From positions 930,001 to 994,000 of the forward strand of contig NZ_CP150218.1 of assembly GCF_037969875.1 (NCBI RefSeq): a stretch of DNA of 64,000 nucleotides, in the 5' to 3' direction. Shown in pieces: positions 33,474 through 42,500 of this stretch. Below the pieces are notes generated by a model. It searched no databases, was not told where the DNA came from, and saw only the letters and a list, made by a program, of their open reading frames with translations. The stretch comes from Paenibacillus sp. FSL R7-0337. Lineage in GTDB: Bacteria; Bacillota; Bacilli; Paenibacillales; Paenibacillaceae. Each line of letters starts with the position of its first letter. Position 1 is the first letter of the stretch. Made by a program: the position numbers and the translations under genes.

Positions 33474-34460
33474 ATGCTAGACGTTATTATTATCGGCGCC
33501 GGTCCCTGCGGACTGTCTGCAGCCATCGAATGCCAGCGCCAAGGGCTTTCCAGCCTGATTGTGGAAAAGAACTTCATTGTCCATTCCATCTACCTCTATC
33601 CGACCAACATGCAGTTCTTCAGCACCACCCCGCTGCTCGAGATTGGAGATGTGCCCTTCACCTCTCCGAACGACAAGCCCTACCGCCATGAGGCGCTGGT
33701 CTACTACCGCCGTGCTGCCGCGCAGCATCAGCTAGAGATTGCCGCTTATGAAGAAGCGCTGTCCGTTCTGCCGCAGGAGGATGGCAGCTTCGTTGTACAT
33801 ACGGTCAACAAGCGCGGCGAGGAACAGCAACGTAGAGCAGCGAACGTAGTCATCTCTACAGGTTACTTCGACCAGCCTAATCTGATCGGGATTCCCGGGG
33901 AGGAGCTGCCGAAGGTCACGCATTATTTTGGCGAGGCACATCCTTATTCCGGCATGAAGGTGGCTGTAATCGGGGGCAGTAATTCAGCGGTGGACGCTGC
34001 GCTGGAGCTGCTGCGGGTAGGCGCCAAGGTGGATATGGTCTACCGGGGAAGCAGTATCTCGGACAACATCAAGCCTTGGGTGCGCCCGATCTTCGAGAGT
34101 ATGGTGCAAAAGGGGAGCATAACGCTGCATCTCGAATCGCGCGTCACGGAGATCACCCCGGCCTCGGTCCTGGTAACCTCCTCCGTGAGCGGGGAACCTA
34201 CCGAGCTGGATAATGACTTTGTGCTGGCGATGACCGGCTTCCGCCCCAGCAGGGCCCTGCTCACCTCTGCCGGGGTGCAGATGGATGACTCTATGGATAA
34301 GCCAGCCTTTAACCCCGCTACAATGGAGAGTAATATACCGGGCATCTATATCGCCGGGGTTATCGCTTCCGGACGGAATGCCAACGAGGTATTCATCGAG
34401 AGCGGGCGGGGGCACGGCAAGCTGATTGCCGATCATATTGTGAGCACAAGGCTTACTTAA
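33474..34460 (+). CDS. ypdA: YpdA-type FAD/NADPH disulfide reductase (putative bacillithiol disulfide reductase)
   Basis: A 328-residue two-dinucleotide-binding flavoprotein: FAD loop IIGAGPCGLSAA at residue 4 and NADPH loop VIGGSNSAVDAA at about 164. It lacks the CxxC of thioredoxin reductase and keeps a conserved Cys in GAGPCG, as in YpdA/Bdr, which reduces oxidised bacillithiol. GIYIAGVIASGRNANEVFIESGRGHG near the end is typical of YpdA. AGGAGG lies 8 bases before the ATG. It is divergent from the ArsR gene and 21 bp upstream of the DUF441 gene. Confidence 0.9.
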   Translation: MLDVIIIGAGPCGLSAAIECQRQGLSSLIVEKNFIVHSIYLYPTNMQFFSTTPLLEIGDVPFTSPNDKPYRHEALVYYRRAAAQHQLEIAAYEEALSVLPQEDGSFVVHTVNKRGEEQQRRAANVVISTGYFDQPNLIGIPGEELPKVTHYFGEAHPYSGMKVAVIGGSNSAVDAALELLRVGAKVDMVYRGSSISDNIKPWVRPIFESMVQKGSITLHLESRVTEITPASVLVTSSVSGEPTELDNDFVLAMTGFRPSRALLTSAGVQMDDSMDKPAFNPATMESNIPGIYIAGVIASGRNANEVFIESGRGHGKLIADHIVSTRLT

Positions 34461-34481
34461 GAGAAGGAGTGTATCCAAGCT

Positions 34482-34925
34482 ATGGATATAACCTCGTTAT
34501 TGTTGCTGGGTCTGGCAGCGCTCGGTGTCATCAGCAGCAACTCGCCGATTACCATTGCCATGGTCGTGCTGCTGCTGATCCGTGTGCTGGGACTTCAGCA
34601 GGCTTTTCCCTGGCTGGAGAAATATGGGCTGACCGTCGGCATTATCATCCTGACCATCGGGGTCATGACGCCGCTCGCCAGCGGGAAGATCTCCCTCCAG
34701 ACCATCGGACAGTCGTTCCTGCACTGGAAATCCCTGGCCGCCATCGGAGTTGGTGTCCTGGTTGCTTACCTGGGCGGTCGCGGAGCCGTGCTCATGGGCA
34801 GCCAACCGACCATCGTCGCCGGGTTACTCATCGGAACTGTCCTTGGCGTGGCTCTGTTCAAAGGCGTTCCCGTGGGACCGCTAATTGCTGCAGGCATCCT
34901 GTCGCTGCTGATTGGCCGGATGTAA
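34482..34925 (+). CDS. DUF441 family membrane protein (YeaL/YtwI-like)
   Basis: A 147-residue integral membrane protein with four hydrophobic helices. It has the family's [22 protein letters not shown] and [43 protein letters not shown]. The role is unknown in all members. AAGGAG stands upstream and the gene follows ypdA by 21 bp, so they form an operon ending at the terminator 34961-35007. Confidence 0.92.
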   Translation: MDITSLLLLGLAALGVISSNSPITIAMVVLLLIRVLGLQQAFPWLEKYGLTVGIIILTIGVMTPLASGKISLQTIGQSFLHWKSLAAIGVGVLVAYLGGRGAVLMGSQPTIVAGLLIGTVLGVALFKGVPVGPLIAAGILSLLIGRM

Positions 34926-34960
34926 GTCCAGATCAACCTCAAGACCAAGGCAAGACGAAA

Positions 34961-35007
34961 CAGGCTGCAAGTCCACCTATACGGGTGGAACTGCAGCCTG
35001 TTTGATT
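34961..35007 (+). terminator. Terminator after the DUF441 gene
   Basis: CAGGCTGCA-AGTCCACC pairs with GGTGGAA-CTGCAGCCTG, then TTTGATTT. It is between convergent genes. Confidence 0.8.
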
Positions 35008-35030
35008 TGAATAAGAATAGTATAGACGCG

Positions 35031-36779
35031 CTAAGCATCCAGCCGCTGAACGTTGAACAGCCGGGCGTAGCTCCCCGCAAGTCCCATCAGCTCCTCATGG
35101 GTGCCGCGTTCGGTGATCTCACCGTTCTCCAGCACGATAATCTGGTCGGCATGGGTAATCGTAGACAGCCGGTGGGCCACAATCAGCGTCGTCCGCTCGG
35201 AAGCGAGGGACTGCAACGCCTGCTGGATCAGATGCTCGGACTCCAGATCCAGCGCGGAGGTTGCTTCGTCCAGAATCAGCACCTTGGGGTCCTTCAGGAA
35301 CACCCGTGCAATCGCCACGCGCTGCTTCTGTCCGCCGGACAGCTTCACCCCACGCTCCCCCACCTCGGTATCATAACCTTCCGGCAGCTGCATGATGAAG
35401 TCGTGGGCATTCGCGGCTACCGCCGCCTTCATGACCTCCTCTTCCCCCGCTTCCGGGTTCCCGAACCGGATGTTGTCGCGTACCGAGCCGCTGAACAGGA
35501 AATTATCCTGCAGCACCATGCCCACCGTCCGCCGCAGACTCTCCTGGGTCAGCCCGCGGATATCGTGGCCGTCCATGCGCAGACTGCCTTCGCTGATGTC
35601 GTAGAAGCGGGGAATCAGGCTAATCAGCGAGGATTTGCCGCCCCCGCTCATCCCGACAAAAGCCACCGTCTGGCCCGGAGCGATACTCAGATTAATGTCC
35701 CGCAGCACCCACTCATGCTCGTCGCTATACTTGAACCACACCTTGTTGAACTCGATCTTCCCGGCTGCCTTCAGCAGCGGCTTCGCGTCCGGAGCATCGA
35801 CAATATCATACGGCTCATTCAGCAGCTCCAGCACACGTTCCAGAGAGGCCGAGGCCTGGGTAAGCACCGTCGAAGAGTTAATCAGCCGGCGCAGCGGGGC
35901 ATACATCCGGTCCAGGTAGCCGAAGAAGGCCACGAAGGTTCCGAGCGTCAGATTGCCTTGGATGACCTGGTATCCCCCGTATCCGATGACAAGCAGCGGT
36001 GCAATATCGGTCAAGGTGTTGATAATAGCGAAGGTGAAGGCATTCCACCGTGTTTGCGCCAGCGCTTTTTGCAGAAACTTGCCGTTGATCTCCTCGAATT
36101 GCTGCAGGTCTACCCGTTCCATCGTGAAGCTGCGGATGACCGCAATCCCTTGAATCCGTTCATGCAGATAGCCCTGAATGACGGCAAGTGCCTGTGACCG
36201 GTCTTTGGTCAGCACCTTGAGGCGTTTGTACAGCGTATTGACGGCAATGCCATACAGCGGCAGAATCGCAATCGCCACCAGCGTCAGCACCGGATTCAGA
36301 TAGAGCATGAAGCCCAGGGCGAAGAGCAGGGTGAACATATCCAGCCAGACATTCATCATTCCGACCTCAACCAGGTTCTTCGACTGCTCCACATCGTTAA
36401 TAAACCGGGAGATGGCCTCGCCCACCTTCGTATTCTGGTAATAACGCAGTGACAGCCGCTGCAGATGCCCATAGAGCTTATTGCGCATATCGAATAGCAC
36501 CTTGCTCGTAATCAACTGGGCGAAATATTGGCGGTAATACTCAACCGGCCCGCGGACAATCACGAACAGAATCAGGCCCCCGCCGATCACGGTCATCAGC
36601 TTCGAGACCCGCTCCGCTATCGTTAGTGCCGGATTGCCCAGCAGCTCATCGACTACATATTTCAGAATCATCGGCAGCGTCAGCGGAATGCTGAATTTGA
36701 CCATCCCGATGATGAGAGTGAGCACAATCCATTTCATATAAGGCCGAACAAAGGTATAATAAGATTTCCAAGATTTCAC
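35031..36779 (-). CDS. ABC exporter, fused membrane and ATPase domains (YgaD-like)
   Basis: A 582-residue half-transporter. The six-helix membrane domain (1-330) is followed by an ATPase with Walker A GMSGGGKSS, Q-loop MVLQDNFLFSG, signature LSGGQKQR, Walker B LILDEATSALD with catalytic Glu, and H-loop VAHRLS. A canonical site means it can work as a homodimer. Overall sequence closely resembles B. subtilis YgaD. The substrate is unknown; relatives export lipids and drugs. Confidence 0.92.
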   Translation of the reverse strand: MKSWKSYYTFVRPYMKWIVLTLIIGMVKFSIPLTLPMILKYVVDELLGNPALTIAERVSKLMTVIGGGLILFVIVRGPVEYYRQYFAQLITSKVLFDMRNKLYGHLQRLSLRYYQNTKVGEAISRFINDVEQSKNLVEVGMMNVWLDMFTLLFALGFMLYLNPVLTLVAIAILPLYGIAVNTLYKRLKVLTKDRSQALAVIQGYLHERIQGIAVIRSFTMERVDLQQFEEINGKFLQKALAQTRWNAFTFAIINTLTDIAPLLVIGYGGYQVIQGNLTLGTFVAFFGYLDRMYAPLRRLINSSTVLTQASASLERVLELLNEPYDIVDAPDAKPLLKAAGKIEFNKVWFKYSDEHEWVLRDINLSIAPGQTVAFVGMSGGGKSSLISLIPRFYDISEGSLRMDGHDIRGLTQESLRRTVGMVLQDNFLFSGSVRDNIRFGNPEAGEEEVMKAAVAANAHDFIMQLPEGYDTEVGERGVKLSGGQKQRVAIARVFLKDPKVLILDEATSALDLESEHLIQQALQSLASERTTLIVAHRLSTITHADQIIVLENGEITERGTHEELMGLAGSYARLFNVQRLDA

Positions 36780-36898
36780 GGCTTGTCAGGTCCTTTCCAA
36801 TTCATTCTTCATCAGGGTACAGTTGACATTTGCGCGCTGCAGTGTTTTATTATTTTTAAACAGTTACGGTTGCAGTACCGAAATTCAGGAGGATAATG

Positions 36899-37414
36899 AT
36901 GCCCAGACAATTTGTGACGGAAGCCGTCATGATGGCGATTTACGGCCAGCTCCTCATCCCGCGGAGCCCTGTAGAATATATAGTCCCTTATACCACAATT
37001 ATGGAGTTATACGAGCTGCGCGACAGCGATGAGCCGGTGATGAGCCAGGCGGATGACGACAGGCATGTCAGACTCAGAATCCGCGAGCTGATCAACTATT
37101 TCGAGGAGCCGCTGAATGCCAAGAAGATCAACCGCTGCCTAAATATCCCCTGGGCCAAAAGCTCTGGCATCCTCCTCGGCGGACACGCGCAGATTACCAT
37201 CATCAACAGTATCGACAATGCCTCCTACGGAGAAGCGTTCGATCCGATTGAGACAGAGCTGCTGCTGGCCTCCCAGCGTGAGAAGGTGCCGATTCTGACC
37301 GACCAGTTCGAGCTGATCCAGCGCATCATCGAAGGCGGAGTTCCCGTCCAGGTATATGATATTGATGATTTCGAGTTCGCCATGGAGGAAGAAAACTTCC
37401 GCAGCTCGCACTAA
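36899..37414 (+). CDS. Conserved hypothetical protein, 171 residues
   Basis: It begins MPRQFVTEAVMMAIYGQLL and contains PVEYIVPYTTIMELYEL, DPIETELLLASQREKVPILTD and VPVQVYDIDDFEFAMEEE. I have seen close homologues in Paenibacillus labelled ADP-heptose synthase, but no nucleotidyltransferase or kinase motif is visible, so I would not use that name. It is acidic and soluble. The paired segments IPRSPVEYIVPY and VPILTDQFELI suggest a PIN-like or regulatory fold, unproven. AGGAGG stands 6 bases before ATG 36899; another ATG lies at 36896. Confidence 0.75.
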   Translation: MPRQFVTEAVMMAIYGQLLIPRSPVEYIVPYTTIMELYELRDSDEPVMSQADDDRHVRLRIRELINYFEEPLNAKKINRCLNIPWAKSSGILLGGHAQITIINSIDNASYGEAFDPIETELLLASQREKVPILTDQFELIQRIIEGGVPVQVYDIDDFEFAMEEENFRSSH

Positions 37415-37457
37415 TCGCGTCACCTGAGCAGCGGGCAGCTTCGCTTTCCTGGTGTGT

Positions 37458-37506
37458 ACAAGTGGAAACGGCTTGGCCGTCCTTTTAAAGGACGGTACCG
37501 TTTCAG
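37458..37506. repeat. Interspersed hairpin repeat R1, copy 2
   Basis: GAAACGG ... CCGTCCTTTTAAAGGACGG ... CCGTTTC, a nested palindrome matching 14233-14281. It lies after the 171-residue gene. Confidence 0.8.
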
Positions 37507-37559
37507 CGAGAAATAGAAGGATAAGTTATTGTGTGAAACCTATAAATTCTTATATTTTG

Positions 37560-37593
37560 GAACAAGCCCTTGCCTGACGGCAAGGGCTTGTTC
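37560..37593. repeat. Perfect 15-bp inverted repeat
   Basis: GAACAAGCCCTTGCC-TGAC-GGCAAGGGCTTGTTC, then a second small hairpin CCCGGCA/TGCCGGG. It lies between convergent genes and probably ends transcription, though neither side has a good T run. Confidence 0.7.
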
Positions 37594-37640
37594 AGCATTC
37601 CCGGCAGTGCCGGGATCTGCCATTCGCGCCAGTTCACCCC

Positions 37641-37943
37641 TTATGCCACCGGCACAGGCTCATACTTGTATTCGATGTCATCGTCCGCCTGCGAATAGAC
37701 AATCGACAGATTGTACCCCTCCATGTACCACAGATCCTGCTCTTCCATGTAGAAGGTCAAGCCGCCTTCCCCGAACTGCACAGCAGGACGTCCAGGCTGC
37801 TCGGTGGCAATACCCAGTGAGAAGCCGGGATGCAGGCCCCCGCCTGAGCTGTACCGGGGAAACAACCGGATATATGCACCCTCCTGGAGGCTCAGTTCTC
37901 TTTTGAACCAGGCGGCTGCTTCCGGACTAATTAATATGTTCAT
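37641..37943 (-). CDS. HesB/YneR-like protein
   Basis: A 100-residue protein of the HesB-like family: ISPEAAAWFKRELSLQEGAYIRLFPRY at the start, then SSGGGLHPGFSLGI and YMEEQDLWYMEGYNLSIVYSQADDDIEY. The A-type cysteines that carry an iron-sulfur cluster in IscA/SufA are missing. This is usual for the YneR branch, so an iron-sulfur carrier role should not be assumed. ATG 37943 follows GGAGGAGTGGAG. Confidence 0.82.
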   Translation of the reverse strand: MNILISPEAAAWFKRELSLQEGAYIRLFPRYSSGGGLHPGFSLGIATEQPGRPAVQFGEGGLTFYMEEQDLWYMEGYNLSIVYSQADDDIEYKYEPVPVA

Positions 37944-38046
37944 CTCTCCACTCCTCCCCTCTACCCCAATCATACTCAAAAAACTTCAATTCACCAAATC
38001 ACTGCAGCACTCCTGCCAGAACTCCTGCCGCGCCGCAAAATTAAAT

Positions 38047-38076
38047 TTGACAATTCTTAAAGTGTGATGATAAACT
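38047..38076 (+). promoter_or_regulatory. Promoter of the bmrCD leader
   Basis: TTGACA (38047-38052), 18 bp, TAAACT (38071-38076). It is about 57 bp upstream of the leader peptide start. Confidence 0.6.
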
Positions 38077-38132
38077 CGGAACATAACGAAACGTCTTCAA
38101 GTAATTACCAAAATGAAGAAAGGGTGATCTCG

Positions 38133-38225
38133 GTGCTAAACATGGATATGGTATACCTCGCCACTATTGTAGAAAACTATACCCAACTGAATACCGAAGC
38201 AGCCCGAGCAGTGGAGAATTCCTGA
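38133..38225 (+). CDS. Leader peptide of the bmrCD transporter, 30 residues
   Basis: GTG start with AAAGGGTGA 5 bases upstream. The peptide reads (M)LNMDMVYLATIVENYTQ and ends ARAVENS. It is followed by a hairpin, an intrinsic terminator and the bmrC start 238 bp on. In B. subtilis the bmrCD genes are preceded by the short bmrB frame, whose translation controls a transcriptional attenuator (ribosome-mediated). The layout here is the same, so I infer a leader peptide rather than a functional protein. The two peptides need not share sequence. Confidence 0.65.
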   Translation: MLNMDMVYLATIVENYTQLNTEAARAVENS

Positions 38226-38277
38226 GGTTCATGCGTATTACGCGTAACGTATGAGAACAGGCTTAACTTATCTCTCA

Positions 38278-38361
38278 CATGTCTCTGTGCTGCTTATAGC
38301 ACCGTGGACATGATAACCGCAATTACAGGCGTATCATCCGTTTTCGGATGGTACGCTTTTT
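38278..38361 (+). promoter_or_regulatory. Transcription attenuator upstream of bmrC
   Basis: Hairpin 1: CATGTC/GACATG plus GTGCT/AGCAC (38278-38312). Terminator: GCGTATCATCCG-TTTT-CGGATGGTACGC then TTTTT (38329-38361). It lies after the leader stop and 101 bp before the bmrC start, so it must be read through for expression. GCGTA copies near 38233 and 38242 could pair with TACGC of the terminator. Confidence 0.7.
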
Positions 38362-38462
38362 CGCGTGCTGTGAGGTCATGATCCGCTGCAAAGTGTCCAT
38401 GAATGTTCCGTTAAACAAGCTAACTTAGTAATTACTCCAAGCACGAAAGGAAGGGATTTACC

Positions 38463-40211
38463 TTGTTCTCCGTACTCCGAAATCTCGGCTGGTTCTTCCG
38501 CCGGGAAAAAAGGCGCTATACTATTGGCCTCATCCTTCTTATTGTGGTAGGTGTGTTAGAACTCCTGCCTCCACGCCTGCTCGGCAACGCCATTGACGAA
38601 ATCGTCACCGGTGCCATCACCGCAGGTTCACTCATGAAATACATTGGCCTGATCGTACTTATGCTGCTGATCATTTACTGGATCACCTACATATGGATGC
38701 ACAAGCTGTTCGGGGGATCGAATCTGGTGGAGCGTCTGCTCCGCTCGCGCTTCATGAATCATCTCATGACGATGACCCCTGCCTTTTTCGAGCGTAACCG
38801 CACCGGGGATCTGATGGCCCGTGCCACCAATGATATCCGGGCGGTATCCGCCACCGTGGGCTTCGGGATGCTCACCCTTGTCGACTCCACCGTGTATCTC
38901 ACGGTTGTCCTGTTCGCCATGGGGTTCCTGGTCAGCTGGAAGCTGACACTGGCCGCCGTCATCCCGCTCCCGATGATTGCGGTAGCCATGGTGTTCTACG
39001 GCAAAGCGATCCACGACCGTTACAGTCTGGCGCAGGATGCCTTCGGTGACATGAACGACCAAGTACTGGAATCCGTATCAGGCATCCGCGTCATCCGTGC
39101 TTATGTGCAAGAGCGGCACGATGAGAAGCGTTTCTCTGACATTACAGATGATGTGTACCGCAAAAATATGGCGGTTGCCCGGGTCGATGCCTTCTTCGAG
39201 CCGACGATCCGCTTGTTCGTGGGCCTCAGTTATATCATCGCTCTGACCTACGGAATTTATCTCGTATTCCGCAATCAGATTACGCTGGGCGATCTGGTAT
39301 CGTTCAATATGTATCTCGGGATGATCGTGTGGCCGATGTTCGCCATCGGCGAGCTGATTAATATCATGCAGCGCGGCGGCGCTTCATTGGAGCGGATCGA
39401 CGAGACGCTGAATGCGAAGCCTGATGTTAAGGATGTACCTCATCCGGTTCCCGTAGCCCAGCCAACCACCATCGAGCTGAAAGATGTAACCTTCCGGTAT
39501 CCAACCTCTACCATCAATAATCTCAGCGGAGTCAGCTTGTCCCTCTCCCAGGGCCAGACGCTTGGCGTGGTCGGACGGACCGGCAGCGGCAAATCGACGC
39601 TGCTGAAGCAGCTGCTGCATGAATACCCGGCTGGCACAGGCGAGATTCTGATCTCCGGTGTGCCGATCACCCAGATCGCCCTCGACCAGCTTCATAGCTG
39701 GATGGGCTACGTTCCGCAGGAACAGATCCTCTTCTCCAAATCGGTACGCGAGAACATCCAGTTCGGACATTCCGGGGCCAGCGATGAGCGGATCATGCAG
39801 GCGATTACCGCCGCTGCCTTCCAGAATGACCTCGGCACCTTGTCCGACGGGCTGGATACGATGGTTGGCGAACGCGGCGTCTCCCTGTCCGGGGGACAGA
39901 AGCAGCGGGTCTCGATCTCGCGCGCCTTCATCTCGAATCCCGATATTTTGATTCTGGATGATGCCCTGTCCGCCGTTGATGCGCGCACAGAAGCAAAGAT
40001 TATCGAGAATATCCGCGAGGAACGCAGCGGCAAAACCACCCTCATCTCCACCCATCGCCTCTCGGCGATTGAGCATGCCGATCTGATCGTTGTCCTCGAA
40101 GACGGACATATTACAGAACAAGGAACTCACCAGGAGCTGCTGGAACTCGGCGGCTGGTACCGTGAGCAGTTCGACCGCCAGCAGGTCGAGAATAATCTGA
40201 CGAATGAATAA
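38463..40211 (+). CDS. bmrC: Heterodimeric multidrug ABC exporter, BmrC subunit
   Basis: A 582-residue half-transporter closely resembling B. subtilis BmrC (YheI), from MFSVLRNLGWFF onward. The membrane domain spans 1-320. The ATPase has Walker A GRTGSGKST (371-379), signature LSGGQKQR (475-482) and Walker B ILILDD (495-500). Residue 500 is Asp where active ATPases have Glu. This is the degenerate site typical of the BmrC side of the BmrCD pair, which pumps out structurally diverse drugs. The start is TTG 38463 with GGAAGGG upstream. Confidence 0.93.
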   Translation: MFSVLRNLGWFFRREKRRYTIGLILLIVVGVLELLPPRLLGNAIDEIVTGAITAGSLMKYIGLIVLMLLIIYWITYIWMHKLFGGSNLVERLLRSRFMNHLMTMTPAFFERNRTGDLMARATNDIRAVSATVGFGMLTLVDSTVYLTVVLFAMGFLVSWKLTLAAVIPLPMIAVAMVFYGKAIHDRYSLAQDAFGDMNDQVLESVSGIRVIRAYVQERHDEKRFSDITDDVYRKNMAVARVDAFFEPTIRLFVGLSYIIALTYGIYLVFRNQITLGDLVSFNMYLGMIVWPMFAIGELINIMQRGGASLERIDETLNAKPDVKDVPHPVPVAQPTTIELKDVTFRYPTSTINNLSGVSLSLSQGQTLGVVGRTGSGKSTLLKQLLHEYPAGTGEILISGVPITQIALDQLHSWMGYVPQEQILFSKSVRENIQFGHSGASDERIMQAITAAAFQNDLGTLSDGLDTMVGERGVSLSGGQKQRVSISRAFISNPDILILDDALSAVDARTEAKIIENIREERSGKTTLISTHRLSAIEHADLIVVLEDGHITEQGTHQELLELGGWYREQFDRQQVENNLTNE

Positions 40212-40233
40212 CCCCATACAGGAGGTGTCACCG

Positions 40234-42327
40234 TTGACACAGAGTACAGGCAAACGTCTGCTGCAATATGCACTGACCGCCAAAAAGACCTTCATCGCCG
40301 CCCTTCTGCTCCTGACCATCGGAGTAGCGGCTGAGCTGGCAGGGCCTTTTATCGCCAAGAGCATGATTGACAATCATCTGCTTGCGATTGAGAAGCCCTA
40401 CTTCCAGACAGCCTCGCCGGAGGATGCAGCAGAATATAACAACACTTATTACAAACGCGGTGACCGCTTTGCCACAGGTGAAGCCAAGGGCCAGGAAGTC
40501 CGCCTGCTTCAGGCTGGCAGAAGCTTCTACTTCATCAATGAAGCTGTACCGAAGGCCGAAGGCGAGCGCAGCTTCGCGGACGGGAAGCTCCAGATCAAAT
40601 ACGGCGAGCAGACGACGGTCTATCCGGCCGTCAAGCTGTCGGCTGGTGATCTGTTTTCCTTTTACAAACCGGAGCTTCCGGGAATCTATCAGTTAGTTGC
40701 TCTATACGCCATGTTCCTTGTGATCTCCATTATTGCAGAATTCGGCAAAACCTACTGGCTGCAATCGTCTGCCAATCAGGTCATCCGCAAGCTGCGGACC
40801 GATGTCTATGCCCATATCCAGCGCCTGCCGGTCTATTTCTTCGATAATCTGCCTGCCGGTAAGGTAGTCTCCCGGGTAACCAACGATACGGAAGCGGTCA
40901 AGGATCTGTTCATTGCCGTATTATCCAACTTCGCTACAGGTATCATCAATATCACCGGTGTGTATGTGGCCCTCTTCCTGCTCGATGTGAAGCTGGGACT
41001 GGTCAGTTTGTTCGTCGTACCGATTATTATTCTCTGGATCGTGCTGTACCGCAAAATCGCTACCAAATACAACACGATCATCCGCTCGCGGCTTAGTGAG
41101 ATTAATGCCATTATCAACGAATCGATTCAAGGAATGTCAATCATCCGGATTTTCCGCCGCCAGAAGCAGAGTAGTGCTGAATTCGAGCAACTCAACGACG
41201 ACTATCTGAAATATCAGAACAAAATGCTGAACCTCAACGCCTTCACCTCCCACAACCTGGTGAACTCGCTGCGCAGCCTCTCCTTCGTGCTGGTACTGTG
41301 GTACTTCGGCTTCGGCAGCCTGGACGGTTCAACCTTCGTATCGCTTGGCGTCCTCTATGCCTTCGTCGATGTACTGGGCCGGATGTTCCAGCCGATTACG
41401 GGCATGGTCAACCAGCTGGCGAATCTGGACAGCTCAATGGTCTCCGCCGGCCGCGTCTTCACGCTGATGGATGAGCCTGGAGAGCCGGTCACAGACGGAT
41501 CGATGCCGCGTTACAAGGGAAATGTCGTATTCAAGGATGTCTCCTTTGCTTATAAAAAGGACTTCGTCCTGCGTGATATCTCCTTCGAGGCGCGCCCGGG
41601 CGAGACCGTCGCCCTTGTCGGCCATACCGGCTCCGGCAAAAGCTCCATCATCAACCTGCTGTTCCGCTTCTATGATCCGCAGCAAGGAAGCATAACGATC
41701 GATGGGCAAGAGGTCAAGGATCTGCCGAAGCAATGGCTGCGCAGTCATATGGGCATCGTGCTTCAGGACCCTTATCTGTTCACCGGTACCATTGCCTCCA
41801 ATGTAAGTCTGGGTGACGAACGGATCTCTAGAGAGCGTGTCGAACGTGCCTTGCGCGAGGTAGGAGCCGATAAACTTCTGGCCCATCTACCGCAAGGATT
41901 CGATGAACCTGTCATCGAGAAGGGCAGCACCCTGTCCGCCGGACAGCGGCAACTGATCTCCTTCGCCAGAGCGTTATCCTTCGATCCGGCGATCCTGATT
42001 CTGGATGAAGCAACGTCCAACATCGATACCGAGACCGAGAGCATTATCCAGCAGGCGCTGGAGGTGCTGAAAAAGGGCCGGACCACCTTCATCATCGCCC
42101 ACCGGCTCTCCACCATCCGCAGTGCGGACCAGATTCTGGTGCTGCACCGGGGTCAGATTGTCGAACGCGGCAGCCATGATGAGCTGATGGCGCAGGGCGG
42201 CAGATACTTCCGCATGTATCAGCTTCAGCTTGGTGCAGGTGCCGGGAACGGCCCGGGCGAGCTGGCTCCGGAGTCCGGGGGCCACGCTTCTGCCGCCGGA
42301 CTCCGGCCATCGCTGGAACAGATCTAG
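40234..42327 (+). CDS. bmrD: Heterodimeric multidrug ABC exporter, BmrD subunit
   Basis: A 697-residue partner of BmrC. An insert of about 95 residues between helices 1 and 2 (about 52-150) corresponds to the extracellular domain known in BmrD. The ATPase has Walker A GHTGSGKSS (463-471), Q-loop VLQDPYLFTG, a degenerate signature LSAGQRQ, Walker B ILILDE with catalytic Glu (592) and H-loop IAHRLS. I chose TTG 40234 because AGGAGG lies 8 bases upstream; an ATG at 40204 overlaps bmrC by 8 bp and has no SD. The tail is Gly/Ala-rich. Confidence 0.93.
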   Translation: MTQSTGKRLLQYALTAKKTFIAALLLLTIGVAAELAGPFIAKSMIDNHLLAIEKPYFQTASPEDAAEYNNTYYKRGDRFATGEAKGQEVRLLQAGRSFYFINEAVPKAEGERSFADGKLQIKYGEQTTVYPAVKLSAGDLFSFYKPELPGIYQLVALYAMFLVISIIAEFGKTYWLQSSANQVIRKLRTDVYAHIQRLPVYFFDNLPAGKVVSRVTNDTEAVKDLFIAVLSNFATGIINITGVYVALFLLDVKLGLVSLFVVPIIILWIVLYRKIATKYNTIIRSRLSEINAIINESIQGMSIIRIFRRQKQSSAEFEQLNDDYLKYQNKMLNLNAFTSHNLVNSLRSLSFVLVLWYFGFGSLDGSTFVSLGVLYAFVDVLGRMFQPITGMVNQLANLDSSMVSAGRVFTLMDEPGEPVTDGSMPRYKGNVVFKDVSFAYKKDFVLRDISFEARPGETVALVGHTGSGKSSIINLLFRFYDPQQGSITIDGQEVKDLPKQWLRSHMGIVLQDPYLFTGTIASNVSLGDERISRERVERALREVGADKLLAHLPQGFDEPVIEKGSTLSAGQRQLISFARALSFDPAILILDEATSNIDTETESIIQQALEVLKKGRTTFIIAHRLSTIRSADQILVLHRGQIVERGSHDELMAQGGRYFRMYQLQLGAGAGNGPGELAPESGGHASAAGLRPSLEQI

Positions 42328-42400
42328 GCGGCTGCTTGAATACAGCAAATTAAGTTCAATGGCTGGCAACCGTATATACCACTTATACATTGAAACAAGA

Positions 42401-42439
42401 ACACCCCCTGACGCAGCTATGCAGCAGGGGGTGTCTTTC
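42401..42439 (+). terminator. Terminator after bmrD
   Basis: ACACCCCCTG pairs with CAGGGGGTGT with an inner GCAG/CTATGC loop, then CTTTCACTT. It is just upstream of the SOS promoter. Confidence 0.75.
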
Positions 42440-42441
42440 AC

Positions 42442-42470
42442 TTGATATCAGAACGTTTGTTCTGTATAAT
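42442..42470 (+). promoter_or_regulatory. SOS promoter: LexA box within the spacer
   Basis: TTGATA (42442-42447), 17 bp, TATAAT (42465-42470). The spacer holds GAAC-GTTT-GTTC (42451-42462), the core of the Firmicute LexA/DinR box. It lies 30 bp upstream of the YcaQ-like gene. Confidence 0.8.
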
Positions 42471-42500
42471 AGAGCAATACATATTATGGATGGAGTGAAG

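Noticed and set aside
35007..36197. 396-residue plus-strand frame
   Set aside because: It is the antisense of the YgaD-like ABC exporter; the composition is His/Gln/Arg-rich as expected for a shadow frame.
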